In this document: one piece after another, positions 7,637 to 18,534 of the stretch
Numbering within the stretch: the stretch's first letter is position 1
Layout: every line of letters begins with the position of its first letter
NCBI GenBank assembly: GCA_014359355.1
Contig: JACIZP010000163.1
Coordinates: 1 to 37,768, forward strand
Reading direction: 5' to 3'
Source of the DNA: Calditrichota bacterium
Lineage (GTDB): Bacteria; Zhuqueibacterota; Zhuqueibacteria; JANLFK01; Oleimicrobiaceae
Length of the DNA stretch: 37,768 nt
Position numbers and translations under genes: made by a program
Notes under the pieces: model-generated
Databases searched by the model: none
Seen by the model: only the letters and a program-made list of their open reading frames with translations
What the model was told of the DNA's origin: nothing

Positions 7637-7665
7637 AAGTTAACAAATCTTTGCCAAATTGTCAA
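7637..7665 (-). promoter_or_regulatory. Sigma-70-type promoter for the BMC operon
   Basis: On the minus strand a perfect TTGACA (-35, 7665-7660) is followed by a 17-base spacer and TAACTT (-10, 7642-7637). Transcription would start near 7630, giving a leader of about 45 bases before the first BMC gene. Confidence 0.7.
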
Positions 7666-7694
7666 CCCATTTTTCCTGCCGCTCCACCGGAAGG

Positions 7695-9377
7695 TCACTC
7701 CTCTGCATATTGCTGCGCAAAATAGGTCGCGGTGAGCGGCTCGCCTGTTGCCCGTTGGATGAGCTCATCCCAATGGTAGCGCGAGCCAGGGGCGAATACC
7801 CGCTGCCGCAAAAACTCCCCTATGCGTGGCTGCCCCACGTAACCCAACCCCTGTTCGTCCACACCGCGCAGCACCGAAGTGACGAGGTAGTGGTGGAGTT
7901 GCGATGCAAAGAGCTCGCCCAGCATGTAGTTGTGATAGTACACCGGAGAGGAGGAGAAGTGGATCTTGGCTGCCCAATCGGGGGCGTTGCGGTTCTCCGG
8001 CCTGTGCACAAGTTGGTACCTCTCCACCAGGTCCCACCACAGCCGGTTCAAGTCTTGGTCAGGATCGCGGTAGAGCTCTCGCTCAAAGTTCACCATCACC
8101 TGGCACCAGCGTGCAAAGACGAGCTGCTTCAATCGGGTGCTGCGCAGCATTGCCTGCTCACATTCTACGCGCTGCTCGTCGCTCAACTGCAGCATGTTTT
8201 GCAGCCAACTGGGATTGAGCGCCAAGCGGCCAAACAACTCGGCAATCCCCTCGGTGGTAAAGGCATGTGCCGGCTCGCGCAAAAGGTAAGGCAGACGCCT
8301 GTCGATGTAGACGTCGTACACGGCATGGCCAAGCTCATGCAGCATCGTGTCCATCCAGCGGGCATCGTTGCGCACATTGGCTAGCACCCGGACGTCTCCT
8401 TCGCGGTCAATATCCGTGCAGAAAGCATGCGGGTTCTTTCCCTGCCTCTCGAAGAGGTCGCTCCTGGCCAAGACCGAGTCCACTTCGAGCCCGATGCCGC
8501 GATAGAAGGTGCGCGCCAGGTCCACCACGTCCCTGTCCTGGTAGTAGCGGTCCAGGTCCAACTCATGGATTCGCGGCGCCTCCTGGAAAAACGGGTCCTG
8601 GTAGTGCCAGGGTCGCAGCTGCTCAGGAGCAATGCCATAGCGTGCGGCCAGCACCGAGTCCACCTCCCGCTTGGCGCGGCTGAATGGTTCGTCGGTCAGC
8701 TCAGCTAACTCCGCGAAGATGGCCTTGAGGTTTTCTTCGTCTTGTTCCGCCAGGGCGAGCGCCATGACGTAGTAATCTTCAAACCCCAAGGCACGTGCGG
8801 CCTGATTGCGGAGCTTGGCCAATTGAATGAGGTCGGCTGCCACCTTGCCGCCCACTTCCTTGCTGGCCTCCCATGCCCGCTGCCGAAGTTGGCTGTCCGT
8901 CGAAGTGCGCAGGATCTCGGCAATATCGTTGGAGCTGACCGGCCTGCCGTCCAGCGTCGGGCGAAAGGTGTTAAACCCTTGCTCAACCTTTGTGCTCAGT
9001 GCCACAATCTGCGCCAGCAACTCGGCGGGGATTTGGTTGGCCAAGAACTGATTGTAGAGCAGCGTGAGTTGCCTGGCCAGCAAAGGGTCCTTCACCGCCT
9101 CGGACTCCTTGAATGACTTCACCTTGGCAAACGCCGCACTGTCGGACAGTAGTTGTCGCAGGGCAAGCTGGTACTCAGCGTACTGGTCGTAGAACGCCTG
9201 CTCCCCGGTCACGCACGCCTGCCAATACGCCAGGTTCATGGCTTTCTCTAGCGGGCGGACCCTCTCAACGTGGGCGTCTAGCAAAGCACGTACCTCCTGC
9301 TCAACAGCACGTCGGCCACACCCCGCGAGCATGCCAAGGAGTGCCACTGTCATTATGGTCGAACCGAACCTCTGCAT
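7695..9377 (-). CDS. Lipoprotein zinc metallopeptidase (M2/M3-like gluzincin)
   Basis: Predicted envelope-anchored oligopeptidase or dipeptidyl carboxypeptidase. Start ATG 9377 has GGAGGTG upstream and gives 560 aa beginning with a lipoprotein signal (MTVALLGMLAGC, lipid Cys20). The zinc site is HELGH at residues 347-351, with the likely third ligand Glu376 in TTEGIAELF, 29 residues after the first His, as in the M2/M3 families. The late stretch SSSPVYYHNYMLGELFASQL resembles the substrate-binding region of these helical metallopeptidases. The family choice between M2 (ACE-like) and M3 is not settled by eye. It lies downstream of mntP on the same strand and upstream of the BMC promoter. It probably digests short peptides on the periplasmic or outer side; the substrate is unknown. 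Confidence 0.88.
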   Translation of the reverse strand: MQRFGSTIMTVALLGMLAGCGRRAVEQEVRALLDAHVERVRPLEKAMNLAYWQACVTGEQAFYDQYAEYQLALRQLLSDSAAFAKVKSFKESEAVKDPLLARQLTLLYNQFLANQIPAELLAQIVALSTKVEQGFNTFRPTLDGRPVSSNDIAEILRTSTDSQLRQRAWEASKEVGGKVAADLIQLAKLRNQAARALGFEDYYVMALALAEQDEENLKAIFAELAELTDEPFSRAKREVDSVLAARYGIAPEQLRPWHYQDPFFQEAPRIHELDLDRYYQDRDVVDLARTFYRGIGLEVDSVLARSDLFERQGKNPHAFCTDIDREGDVRVLANVRNDARWMDTMLHELGHAVYDVYIDRRLPYLLREPAHAFTTEGIAELFGRLALNPSWLQNMLQLSDEQRVECEQAMLRSTRLKQLVFARWCQVMVNFERELYRDPDQDLNRLWWDLVERYQLVHRPENRNAPDWAAKIHFSSSPVYYHNYMLGELFASQLHHYLVTSVLRGVDEQGLGYVGQPRIGEFLRQRVFAPGSRYHWDELIQRATGEPLTATYFAQQYAEE

Positions 9378-9465
9378 GTCTTCACCTCCCTTTCCTTGCG
9401 GGCAGGCGTCCGGTAGCTGTTCCGCTGAATGCGGGACGAGGGCCGCCAGCCGGTTTCTGGACGAC

Positions 9466-10029
9466 TCATATCCCCCTCTGCAAGTGCGAAACGAGAATGC
9501 GCAACGCCACGGCCACCAAGATCGCGGCCCCCACCAATTGGGTGCTCCTGCCAAACACCCGGTGCGTGTGATGGCCCACCAGGCCACCAATGCCACTGAG
9601 CGAAAACGCCACCACCCCGATGATGGCGCACGAATAGAGCACGGGAAGCCCCAAGAGCGCTAAGGATAGCCCCACCGCCAAGGCGTCGATGCTGGTAGCA
9701 AGAGAGAGTAGCACCAGGGTCAGGCCGCGGGTGGGATCATTCTTCGGAAGCTCCGGCGGCCGCTTGGCCTCGTGCACCATGTGGCCGGCCACGCCAATGA
9801 GCAACGCGAAGGCCACCCAGTGGTCGTACCGCTCCAACCAGCTACTGACCACTGCGCCAATTGCCCAGCCCAGGAGCGGCATGAGGAACTGAAATAGGCC
9901 AAAATGCAAGGAGAGCCGGAGTATCGACCGTGATCGCCAAGGGTGGAGGTTGGCGCCGACTCCTACCGCCACCGCAGTAGCATCCATGGCCAGGCCCACT
10001 GCGATAACGAAAACCGTGAGGAACTCCAT
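9466..10029 (-). CDS. mntP: MntP-type manganese efflux pump
   Basis: Inner-membrane exporter of Mn2+ of the MntP (DUF204) family. The 187-aa product has six hydrophobic segments and the two family motifs related by internal duplication: GLAMDATAVAVGVGAN in the first helix and LATSIDALAVGLSLALLG in the fourth, each with the membrane-buried Asp expected to bind metal. The ATG at 10029 begins MEFLTVFVIAVGLAMD, as usual for the family; upstream in-frame sequence is intergenic. It is divergent from hsp20 and has its own promoter. No Mn riboswitch (yybP-ykoY) could be made out in its roughly 30-base leader. Confidence 0.93.
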   Translation of the reverse strand: MEFLTVFVIAVGLAMDATAVAVGVGANLHPWRSRSILRLSLHFGLFQFLMPLLGWAIGAVVSSWLERYDHWVAFALLIGVAGHMVHEAKRPPELPKNDPTRGLTLVLLSLATSIDALAVGLSLALLGLPVLYSCAIIGVVAFSLSGIGGLVGHHTHRVFGRSTQLVGAAILVAVALRILVSHLQRGI

Positions 10030-10068
10030 CCAGTCAGTCTCGCTTTTCCAAAGCTCAAAAGGCAGCGT

Positions 10069-10097
10069 AATATACGAAATCCGCGCGCAAATAGCAA
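10069..10097 (-). promoter_or_regulatory. Sigma-70-type promoter for mntP, with adjacent palindrome
   Basis: Minus strand: TTGCTA (-35, 10097-10092), 17-base spacer, TATATT (-10, 10074-10069). Just upstream of the -35 lies a 14-base perfect palindrome GGGCGAAATCGCCC-like block at 10099-10112 (arms GGGCGA/TCGCCC), which could be an operator. The regulator is unknown. Confidence 0.6.
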
Positions 10098-10140
10098 AGG
10101 GCGAAATCGCCCTGCTCGTTGAGCCGTCGGAAGTTTGGGG

Positions 10141-10169
10141 TTGAAAATCTACCACAAGTTGCATATATT
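10141..10169 (+). promoter_or_regulatory. Sigma-70-type promoter for hsp20-lon
   Basis: TTGAAA (-35, 10141-10146), 17-base spacer, TATATT (-10, 10164-10169). Transcription would start near 10176, about 35 bases before the hsp20 ATG. No CIRCE or sigma-32-like element is visible here, although one lies before groES. Confidence 0.75.
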
Positions 10170-10210
10170 TTCCACAGCTTGGTGCGAGGTGTCCACTGGA
10201 GGAAGTAGGT

Positions 10211-10657
10211 ATGCCAATCGCGAGGCGGCTCGCTGCCATGGGCCTTGGCGAGGGAGGCGACGAGCCAGGCATGAGAACGGGGGTCGTGTTCACCAAGAAC
10301 GTGAGCTACTGGGTCAGCGACCTGGGATGGAGCCCCAACACCGATATCTTCGAGACTGAACAAGCGCTGGTGATCCGCTTGGAGATCGCTGGGGTGGACA
10401 GGGAGCACATGGAGATCACCCTCCGGGAGAATGCCCTCACGGTGCGCGGCTACCGGCACAGCAGCCCGCATGCCCAACGAGTGTACTTCCATCAGGCAGA
10501 AATCAGCTACGGACCGTTCGAGAAGGTCATTGTCCTGCCGGAACGCCTGGTTGCCGGCAGGATTGAGGCGCGCTACCGCGAGGGATTCCTGGAGATAACC
10601 ATCGCCAAGGAGCAAGACGCCTTGCACGAAGTACGCGAAGTGCAGATAGAAGACTGA
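10211..10657 (+). CDS. Small heat shock protein, Hsp20/alpha-crystallin family
   Basis: ATP-independent chaperone that holds unfolding proteins in the cytoplasm. The 148-aa product has a short N-terminal arm and an alpha-crystallin domain from about residue 42 to 137: [20 protein letters not shown], then [23 protein letters not shown] and the closing [12 protein letters not shown], the usual G-x-L strand. The C-terminal tail is short and lacks a clear I-x-I motif, apart from VQIED at the end. GGAGGAAG lies upstream of the ATG. It is followed after 23 bases by lon, so a holdase and a quality-control protease are probably made together. Confidence 0.93.
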   Translation: MPIARRLAAMGLGEGGDEPGMRTGVVFTKNVSYWVSDLGWSPNTDIFETEQALVIRLEIAGVDREHMEITLRENALTVRGYRHSSPHAQRVYFHQAEISYGPFEKVIVLPERLVAGRIEARYREGFLEITIAKEQDALHEVREVQIED

Positions 10658-10680
10658 CTCAAACGGAGCAAACTACCTTT

Positions 10681-13059
<2,379 letters not shown>

Positions 13060-13087
13060 CCGGAATTCCCGGCGGGGGCGTCCACCA

Positions 13088-13112
13088 GGGCTGTTGATGT
13101 ACAGCCCTTTTT
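13088..13112 (+). terminator. Rho-independent terminator of hsp20-lon
   Basis: GGGCTGT pairs with ACAGCCC around a 6-base loop, followed by TTTTT. It lies 28 bases after the lon stop codon and separates lon from the next transcription unit. Confidence 0.88.
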
Positions 13113-13124
13113 GCTTGCTGCCGT

Positions 13125-13153
13125 TTGCAGACAAGGGCCATGTCCTGTATGAA
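13125..13153 (+). promoter_or_regulatory. Possible promoter for the UDP-sugar/YdbH/CHAT gene series
   Basis: TTGCAG, 17-base spacer, TATGAA, ending about 32 bases before the GTG at 13186. The match is only moderate. A promoter is needed somewhere here because the lon terminator lies just upstream. Confidence 0.4.
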
Positions 13154-13185
13154 GTCACAGAGTCCAAGCAGAGAGGTTCATTGGC

Positions 13186-14625
13186 GTGGCACAGGCGAAC
13201 TACGCAGAGCTGAGGCAGCGCTTTGAGCACGCAGGCCAGGGGCATGTATTCCGCTTCTGGGAGGAACTGACCCTCGCAGAAAAAGAGCAACTTTTGGCGC
13301 AAGCAGCCAGCATCGACCTGGCCCTCATGGAAGATCTGTGGCGTCGCTACATTCTCACACCGCAAAACCGCTTTTTTGAGGGCGAGCTTGACGAGCCGGA
13401 TGTCATCCCCGTGCCGCGCACGCCCGAGCAGACGGCGCAGGCGGCTCAAGCACGCCTGCGTGGCGAGGAGGCCTTGCGCACCGGCCTTGTGGGTGTCATT
13501 CTGGTCGCAGGGGGACAGAGCTCGCGCTTGGGACGCCCTCATCCCAAAGGGTTGCTGCCAATAGGACCCCTTACCGGCAAGACTCTGTATCAGTTTCACG
13601 CCGAGAAGATCTTGGCCATCAGCCGGCGTGTCGGAAAGCCCATCCCTTGGTACATCATGACCAGCGAGACCACCCACGCTGAAACAGTGGCCCACTTCCG
13701 CGAGAACCGCTTTTTTGGCCTCCCGGAAGACTCGGTGTACTTTTTCCAGCAGAACATGATCCCGGCCATGGACGAACAGGGCAAGTTCTTCTTGGAGGCC
13801 CGCCACCGCATCTTCGTCAACCCTGATGGCCACGGTGGCCTGCTCAAGGCGTTGAGCAGAAGTGGTGCCCTCCACGACATGCAAAGACGCGGGTTGAAGT
13901 GGCTCTTCTACTTTCAGGTCGACAACGTGCTGATCAAGATCTGCGACCCAGTGTTCCTCGGCTATCACCTGCGCGAGGGTGCAGAAGTGTCTGCCAAGGT
14001 GCTTCGGCGGCGCGATGGCCTGGAGAAGATGGGCATTGCCGGCAAAATCGATAGCAAACCTGTCGTGATCGAGTACAGCGACCTGCCGAAGAAGCGATTG
14101 GCCTCTCTGCTGCCGGACGGCAGCCTCCGTTACTGGGCCGGCAGCATCGCGATCCACGTGTTCAATGTCGAGCTGCTGCAGCGGCTGCAGGAATCGGGGT
14201 TCACTCTGCCGTACCACGTCGCGCACAAGAAGATCCCCCACCTCGATGGGGCGGGAAGGGTGGTGGAACCTGAGAAGGAGAACGGCTACAAATTCGAACA
14301 GTTCATCTTCGACGTGCTGCCCCAAGCCCGGAAGGTGGTGTTCATGGAGGTGGCCAGGGACGAAGAGTTCAGCGCGATCAAGTACTCAGAAGGCGCTGAC
14401 TCGCCCGACACCGCTCGGAGGGACATGATTCGCCTGTGGGCTCGCTGGCTGGAGAAGGCAGGCTGCCGCGTGCCGCGCGGTGCCGACGGCGAGCCCAAGT
14501 ATCCCATAGAAATCAGCCCGCTGCGCGCCTTGGATGCCGAGGAACTTGCTGCCAGTCTGTCTACGCCGCTTGCCATCGACGGACCGCTCAATTTGGAGAC
14601 AGAAGAGACCACCCGTGAGCACTGA
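13186..14625 (+). CDS. UDP-N-acetylhexosamine pyrophosphorylase-like nucleotidyltransferase (UAP1/UDPGP family)
   Basis: Predicted to join UTP and a sugar 1-phosphate (GlcNAc-1-P or Glc-1-P) into a UDP-sugar, releasing PPi. The 479-aa product has the UDPGP/UAP nucleotide loop VILVAGGQSSRLG followed by PKGLLPIGP, a VNPDGHGGLLKALSRSG block, FYFQVDNVLIKICDPVFLGY with the metal-binding Asp, and late ENGYKFEQFIFD. This is the eukaryote-like UAP1 type, not the bacterial GlmU type. The start is a GTG with GAGAGG nine bases upstream, giving MAQANYAELRQRFE, a plausible UAP N-terminus. It opens the series leading to the YdbH-like gene; UDP-sugar supply for envelope glycans is the likely role, but the exact sugar cannot be read from sequence. 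Confidence 0.88.
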   Translation: MAQANYAELRQRFEHAGQGHVFRFWEELTLAEKEQLLAQAASIDLALMEDLWRRYILTPQNRFFEGELDEPDVIPVPRTPEQTAQAAQARLRGEEALRTGLVGVILVAGGQSSRLGRPHPKGLLPIGPLTGKTLYQFHAEKILAISRRVGKPIPWYIMTSETTHAETVAHFRENRFFGLPEDSVYFFQQNMIPAMDEQGKFFLEARHRIFVNPDGHGGLLKALSRSGALHDMQRRGLKWLFYFQVDNVLIKICDPVFLGYHLREGAEVSAKVLRRRDGLEKMGIAGKIDSKPVVIEYSDLPKKRLASLLPDGSLRYWAGSIAIHVFNVELLQRLQESGFTLPYHVAHKKIPHLDGAGRVVEPEKENGYKFEQFIFDVLPQARKVVFMEVARDEEFSAIKYSEGADSPDTARRDMIRLWARWLEKAGCRVPRGADGEPKYPIEISPLRALDAEELAASLSTPLAIDGPLNLETEETTREH

Positions 14626-14653
14626 CGCGGCCGCTTGAAAGGCCACCCTTTCC

Positions 14654-17600
14654 ATGCATGGTCAGGCACACACATTCCGACGCAATAGGGGCCGCTGGCT
14701 AAGAGTGTTGGGAGTTGCCGTCGCGCTCTACGTCCTTTTCCTCGCTGTGGGGGGGCTCCTGCTTCGTGTTTTGGTGCCGGCGGACCGTCTGTCGCGGGCG
14801 GTACTAGCCACCCTTGAACACCGCCTCGGCCGTGAACTCTCCGTGGAAAGCATCCAGTTCGGCCTGTTCCGAGGCGTCACCCTGAAAGGGGTGCGCATGG
14901 CGACGCCCCTGGGCGGCGACAGCACCGCATTCCCAATCAAGAGCGCCAGTGCCGAGCGCTTTGTGCTCCACTACCGTCTGCGTTCGCTCTTCAGACGTCG
15001 CCTGGAGATTACCGAGATCGCTCTCCACAAACCGCGGCTTGAACTGTTTTTCTCTGGTCCTTCGCCTGCCGCGCCAGCCGCTGCACCTCCTCCCCAGGAC
15101 TCGCTGCCGCGGGCGATATCCGTTCCGTTGAGTGTGACATTGCAACGCCTGGAAATCCGCGATGCCGACTGCATGGTCACCATCGCCAGCGACACATCAC
15201 GTCTGGAATTCGGCCTCGCCGGGTTTACCTTTGTCGTGTCCACGCTCTATCTGCCGCGGGGCAAGGGTGAGGCCTGGCAGCAGGCAGCGGCTAAGGTAGC
15301 GCTCTCGTCCAATAAGGCTCCGGTCTATTTCCGGCAAGGCGTTGTAAGTGCACCTGGGCACACTGAGGTGAAGTGCCTCTTGGACCTGCAACTCGCCGCC
15401 GAGGCACGCGGGCTTTCGGACCTTGATGCAACGCTCCTCATCGCCGCGCACCAAGGGCAACTCCAGCTACCGGGCGGTCCAGCTTTCTCCAGTGCTCTGC
15501 CCTCTGTGGAAGTCAAAGCCGCGGTCCGCGGGAACATGCCGCAGGGGGAGTTTCTTGTGGAGAGGCTGACCCTTGGCCTTGGCGGGCAGACCCTTCTGGC
15601 ATGCCGTGGGCAGCTCAGCCACCTCAATAGCCAGCCAAAGATGCGCGCGGAGGTGTTAGAAGGCGAGATCTCTTTGGGCAAGCTACTAGGCACGGCAAAG
15701 CCCCTCCTCGCCGAGACGCCATTCTCAGCCCTGCTGCCCGAGCGGCTCTCCGGGACGTTGTCCTTTTCCGGCACGAGCCTTGATTGGGCCTTTCCCTCTC
15801 CTTCTGGCGGAAGTTTTGTGAACGCAAATACCGCTGTGGATCTGCGCGATCTTTCGTTGGTCATGCGCGACGTGGCGACCGTGGAACGGCTCACGCTCGT
15901 CGCGCGAGGGGCCGCCACCGCCGACAGCGCTGGTCTGCGCAAGGGAGAAGCCTCTGCGTTGCTGGCCTTTGACCACGTGGCGTACAACTCACCAGCGCTC
16001 CCCATGACCGCCTCCGGGGGCAGGCTCGAGTTGAAGGCCCTCGCCCCTGAGAGACGGAGCTCGCTCATTACAGACGGCACGCTGAGGGTCGCCAGCCTCA
16101 TGGGAGGAGAGTTGGAGGGCGAGGTGCATCTCTCCACAGGCCGGGCTGCTGCGGCCTGGCGCGGCGATGTGGAGATGGCTGTGCGTCACTTTCCCTTGGG
16201 GTCATTCACCGAAGGACAGGTGCACGGCAGCGTGAGCAGCTCCTTGGGTATGAGAGTGCGAGGGCTCAGCGACATCGGCCTGGAGCTCGCCGTCGGCGTT
16301 GACTCCTTGGCTGCTCTCTTGCAGGGCCGGGAGCAGGCCCTGCCGCCCTTGGAGCTCACCGCGCTGGGCAAGCTGCGCACCAATGTGCGTTTCGACACGC
16401 TGCTGCTGGACTCGTTGCTGCTGCAGGTTGCCGACATGGTTTCGGCGCGTGTGGCAGGAAGCTTTGCGCTCCAGGGACAGCGCTTCTCCCTTGCCTTGCA
16501 GGACCTGACGGTGAACCACCGCCCGCTGCCGCGCCTGCTTCCGGTTGAGCTTCGCGAGCAAATAGGAGTCGTCGCGCTTGAAGGTGCCACCCACGTGCGG
16601 GGCAGCGCTTCTGGCCAACTGGTCGCTGGCACACCTCGCGTCAATGCGCAAGCCTCCGTGAGCTCCTCCATCCGCGCCTCGCTGCCGGCGCTGGGGCTGC
16701 AGGTGTCGGGCACCAAGTTGGGTGCCGAACTCGCGATGACGTCTTCTCTTGCCCGGGCCACAATTGAAGCCCGCGTGGACACCTTGACCATAGCTCAGAT
16801 GCGGGCAGCGCCCATCGTCGGCAGTGGCGCTCGTTTTGAGGTCTCCCTGCCAGAGCTGCAGAGCCTCGTGCTGACGCAGGGGGAAATCTGGGTGCCCGCC
16901 TTTGCCGCAAGAGCAGACCTTTCCGGCTGCATGACACCAGGCGCTGCAGGGCCATCAGGCGCAGTACAGGTAGCCTTCTCCGTGGAGGCCACCGATACCG
17001 TGCGCGTCACCGACACGGTGGGCTTGTTGGGCAGGCTGCTGGCCAAGGCAACCATGCGCATGGAGGGTTCGGTGGCAAGCGTGGAAGGCAACATCTCGAT
17101 TCCAGGCCTTGCCGTGTATCTACCAGCCGGGACCTCGTTGAAGGGCATCCGGGCCTCAATCCCCTTTTCCCAGGCCTTTGACCTCGAGCGCATGGAGCTT
17201 GTGTCGTCGCCCGGGGAGCGGCACGCGTACTCGAGCCCGGCCGGCGCCTTTCCTGCGCTCTTCGCCAGACACTTTGCCGAGACCCTGCCCGAACAGGGCT
17301 GGCTGACCATCGATCGGCTATCCTTTGCCGGCTATGGGGCCAGCAACCTCCGCATGCAACTGTTTGTCGGCGGAGGCAAGCTCATGGTGCAGAGCATACT
17401 GCTGGATGCATACGACGGGAACTTTGGCGGAAGCTTGGCAGTAGAGTTTCCGGCCCTGGATTTGGCACGTGCCCAGTACAAGGTAGAAGGGCACCTGTCC
17501 GGACTGAATTCGGCCCTGCTGGCCGCAAGGACCGGGCAGTCGCCAGAAAAGGGGATCATCAACGCCAACTTCCGCTTTGCCGGCACCGGGTTAGATGTGC

Positions 17601-17914
17601 GGAGGGGAATAGAAGTGGAGGGGTTGTTTCGCATCACCGACATTGGGCCACGGGTGGCCGACAATCTGTTGCGCTCTCTGGACCCTCAAGGCCTGGATGC
17701 CGGCATTCGCAGTGCGCGTTTCTTCATCAACCACGGGTTCAAGCCGCGCGAGATATCCTTTGACCTGCGGCACGCCCACCTCTACCCCAGCATTCGCCTC
17801 TCGCAGCCCTGGTACTTCCCAGTGCGGGTGGGCGGTGGCAAAGTGGAGCTGGCGCGCATTCCGGTGGCCTTCTTCTTGCAGATGATCAAGCAGGAAGCTG
17901 TGCCGACGTACTGA
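14654..17914 (+). CDS. YdbH/AsmA-like envelope protein (predicted intermembrane lipid transport)
   Basis: Large membrane-anchored periplasmic protein of the AsmA-like group. It has an N-terminal transmembrane helix (about residues 16-38, LGVAVALYVLFLAVGGLLL) after a basic start. An AsmA-type opening follows (LEHRLGRELSVESIQFGLFR, VTLKGVRM). About 900 residues of repeating beta-strand sequence come next, and then a conserved C-terminal part (IINANFRFAGTGLDVRRGIE, RSARFFINHGFKPREISFDL). AsmA-like proteins such as YdbH, TamB and YhdP form long grooved beta rods thought to carry phospholipids to the outer membrane. At 1086 aa it is longer than E. coli YdbH. The next gene encodes a YdbL/DUF1318-like protein, the partner found in the ydbH-ynbE-ydbL operon, which is the main reason for preferring YdbH. 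No clear Shine-Dalgarno is seen. Confidence 0.82.
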   Translation: MHGQAHTFRRNRGRWLRVLGVAVALYVLFLAVGGLLLRVLVPADRLSRAVLATLEHRLGRELSVESIQFGLFRGVTLKGVRMATPLGGDSTAFPIKSASAERFVLHYRLRSLFRRRLEITEIALHKPRLELFFSGPSPAAPAAAPPPQDSLPRAISVPLSVTLQRLEIRDADCMVTIASDTSRLEFGLAGFTFVVSTLYLPRGKGEAWQQAAAKVALSSNKAPVYFRQGVVSAPGHTEVKCLLDLQLAAEARGLSDLDATLLIAAHQGQLQLPGGPAFSSALPSVEVKAAVRGNMPQGEFLVERLTLGLGGQTLLACRGQLSHLNSQPKMRAEVLEGEISLGKLLGTAKPLLAETPFSALLPERLSGTLSFSGTSLDWAFPSPSGGSFVNANTAVDLRDLSLVMRDVATVERLTLVARGAATADSAGLRKGEASALLAFDHVAYNSPALPMTASGGRLELKALAPERRSSLITDGTLRVASLMGGELEGEVHLSTGRAAAAWRGDVEMAVRHFPLGSFTEGQVHGSVSSSLGMRVRGLSDIGLELAVGVDSLAALLQGREQALPPLELTALGKLRTNVRFDTLLLDSLLLQVADMVSARVAGSFALQGQRFSLALQDLTVNHRPLPRLLPVELREQIGVVALEGATHVRGSASGQLVAGTPRVNAQASVSSSIRASLPALGLQVSGTKLGAELAMTSSLARATIEARVDTLTIAQMRAAPIVGSGARFEVSLPELQSLVLTQGEIWVPAFAARADLSGCMTPGAAGPSGAVQVAFSVEATDTVRVTDTVGLLGRLLAKATMRMEGSVASVEGNISIPGLAVYLPAGTSLKGIRASIPFSQAFDLERMELVSSPGERHAYSSPAGAFPALFARHFAETLPEQGWLTIDRLSFAGYGASNLRMQLFVGGGKLMVQSILLDAYDGNFGGSLAVEFPALDLARAQYKVEGHLSGLNSALLAARTGQSPEKGIINANFRFAGTGLDVRRGIEVEGLFRITDIGPRVADNLLRSLDPQGLDAGIRSARFFINHGFKPREISFDLRHAHLYPSIRLSQPWYFPVRVGGGKVELARIPVAFFLQMIKQEAVPTY

Positions 17915-17943
17915 AAGAACTCACTTCGGAAGGAGGACGGCCC

Positions 17944-18525
17944 ATGGCACGACACATCGCAGCGGCAGTGCTGCTGGCTGGCATGGTAGTCGGGTGCAGC
18001 ATCCGCGCACCTGAGGTGCAGGTCACCGGCGAGAAGACGGCCTTGGAGAACCAGGTGATTGGCACCTACCAACAGGTGGCGGACGAGAGCTGGATGATCG
18101 CTTCCACGCGTGCAGCAGACAGCGACCAGAAGGCGCAAATGGCCACCGAGAAGAAGGAGGTCCTCGATGCGGTGCAAAACCGCAAGTTCAACAAGGACGA
18201 CATCGACGAGTTCAAGCGCGATGGCGCCTTGGGCGAGAACAATCAGGGCTTCCTGGAGCTCCGGCCCTCGTCCCGGCTGGATCAGGACGCGGAATATCGC
18301 ACCCTGGTGGTCCGGATCATGAACGAGGAGAACCGCGATCGCAAGATCATTTACGATCGGGTCTTGGAACTCAACCCCAATGCGGGACGGGCCGGTTCGG
18401 CTGCCGTCTATGCAGTCTTTGCCAAGATGAACATCGAGGAATCCGCACCTGGCACCTGGGTGCAAGCTGAAGATGGCACCTGGTATCGCAAAGGCAAGGA
18501 GGCTGCTCCCAACGAAAAGAAGTAG
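17944..18525 (+). CDS. YdbL-like DUF1318 lipoprotein
   Basis: Predicted periplasmic-facing lipoprotein of 193 aa. The signal MARHIAAAVLLAGMVVGC places the lipid-modified Cys at 18. The C-terminal half (about 85-185) has the DUF1318/YdbL pattern: KFNKDDIDEFKRDGALGENN, then VVRIMNEENRDRKIIYDRV, and a closing PGTWVQAEDGTWYRK, like the GxWxR end of YdbL. E. coli YdbL is a soluble periplasmic protein, whereas this one has a lipobox and so could combine the YnbE (lipoprotein) and YdbL roles; that is inference. GGAAGGAGG stands well before the ATG. It is 29 bases after the YdbH-like gene and 9 bases before the giant CHAT gene. Confidence 0.85.
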   Translation: MARHIAAAVLLAGMVVGCSIRAPEVQVTGEKTALENQVIGTYQQVADESWMIASTRAADSDQKAQMATEKKEVLDAVQNRKFNKDDIDEFKRDGALGENNQGFLELRPSSRLDQDAEYRTLVVRIMNEENRDRKIIYDRVLELNPNAGRAGSAAVYAVFAKMNIEESAPGTWVQAEDGTWYRKGKEAAPNEKK

Positions 18526-18534
18526 CGGCACCAG

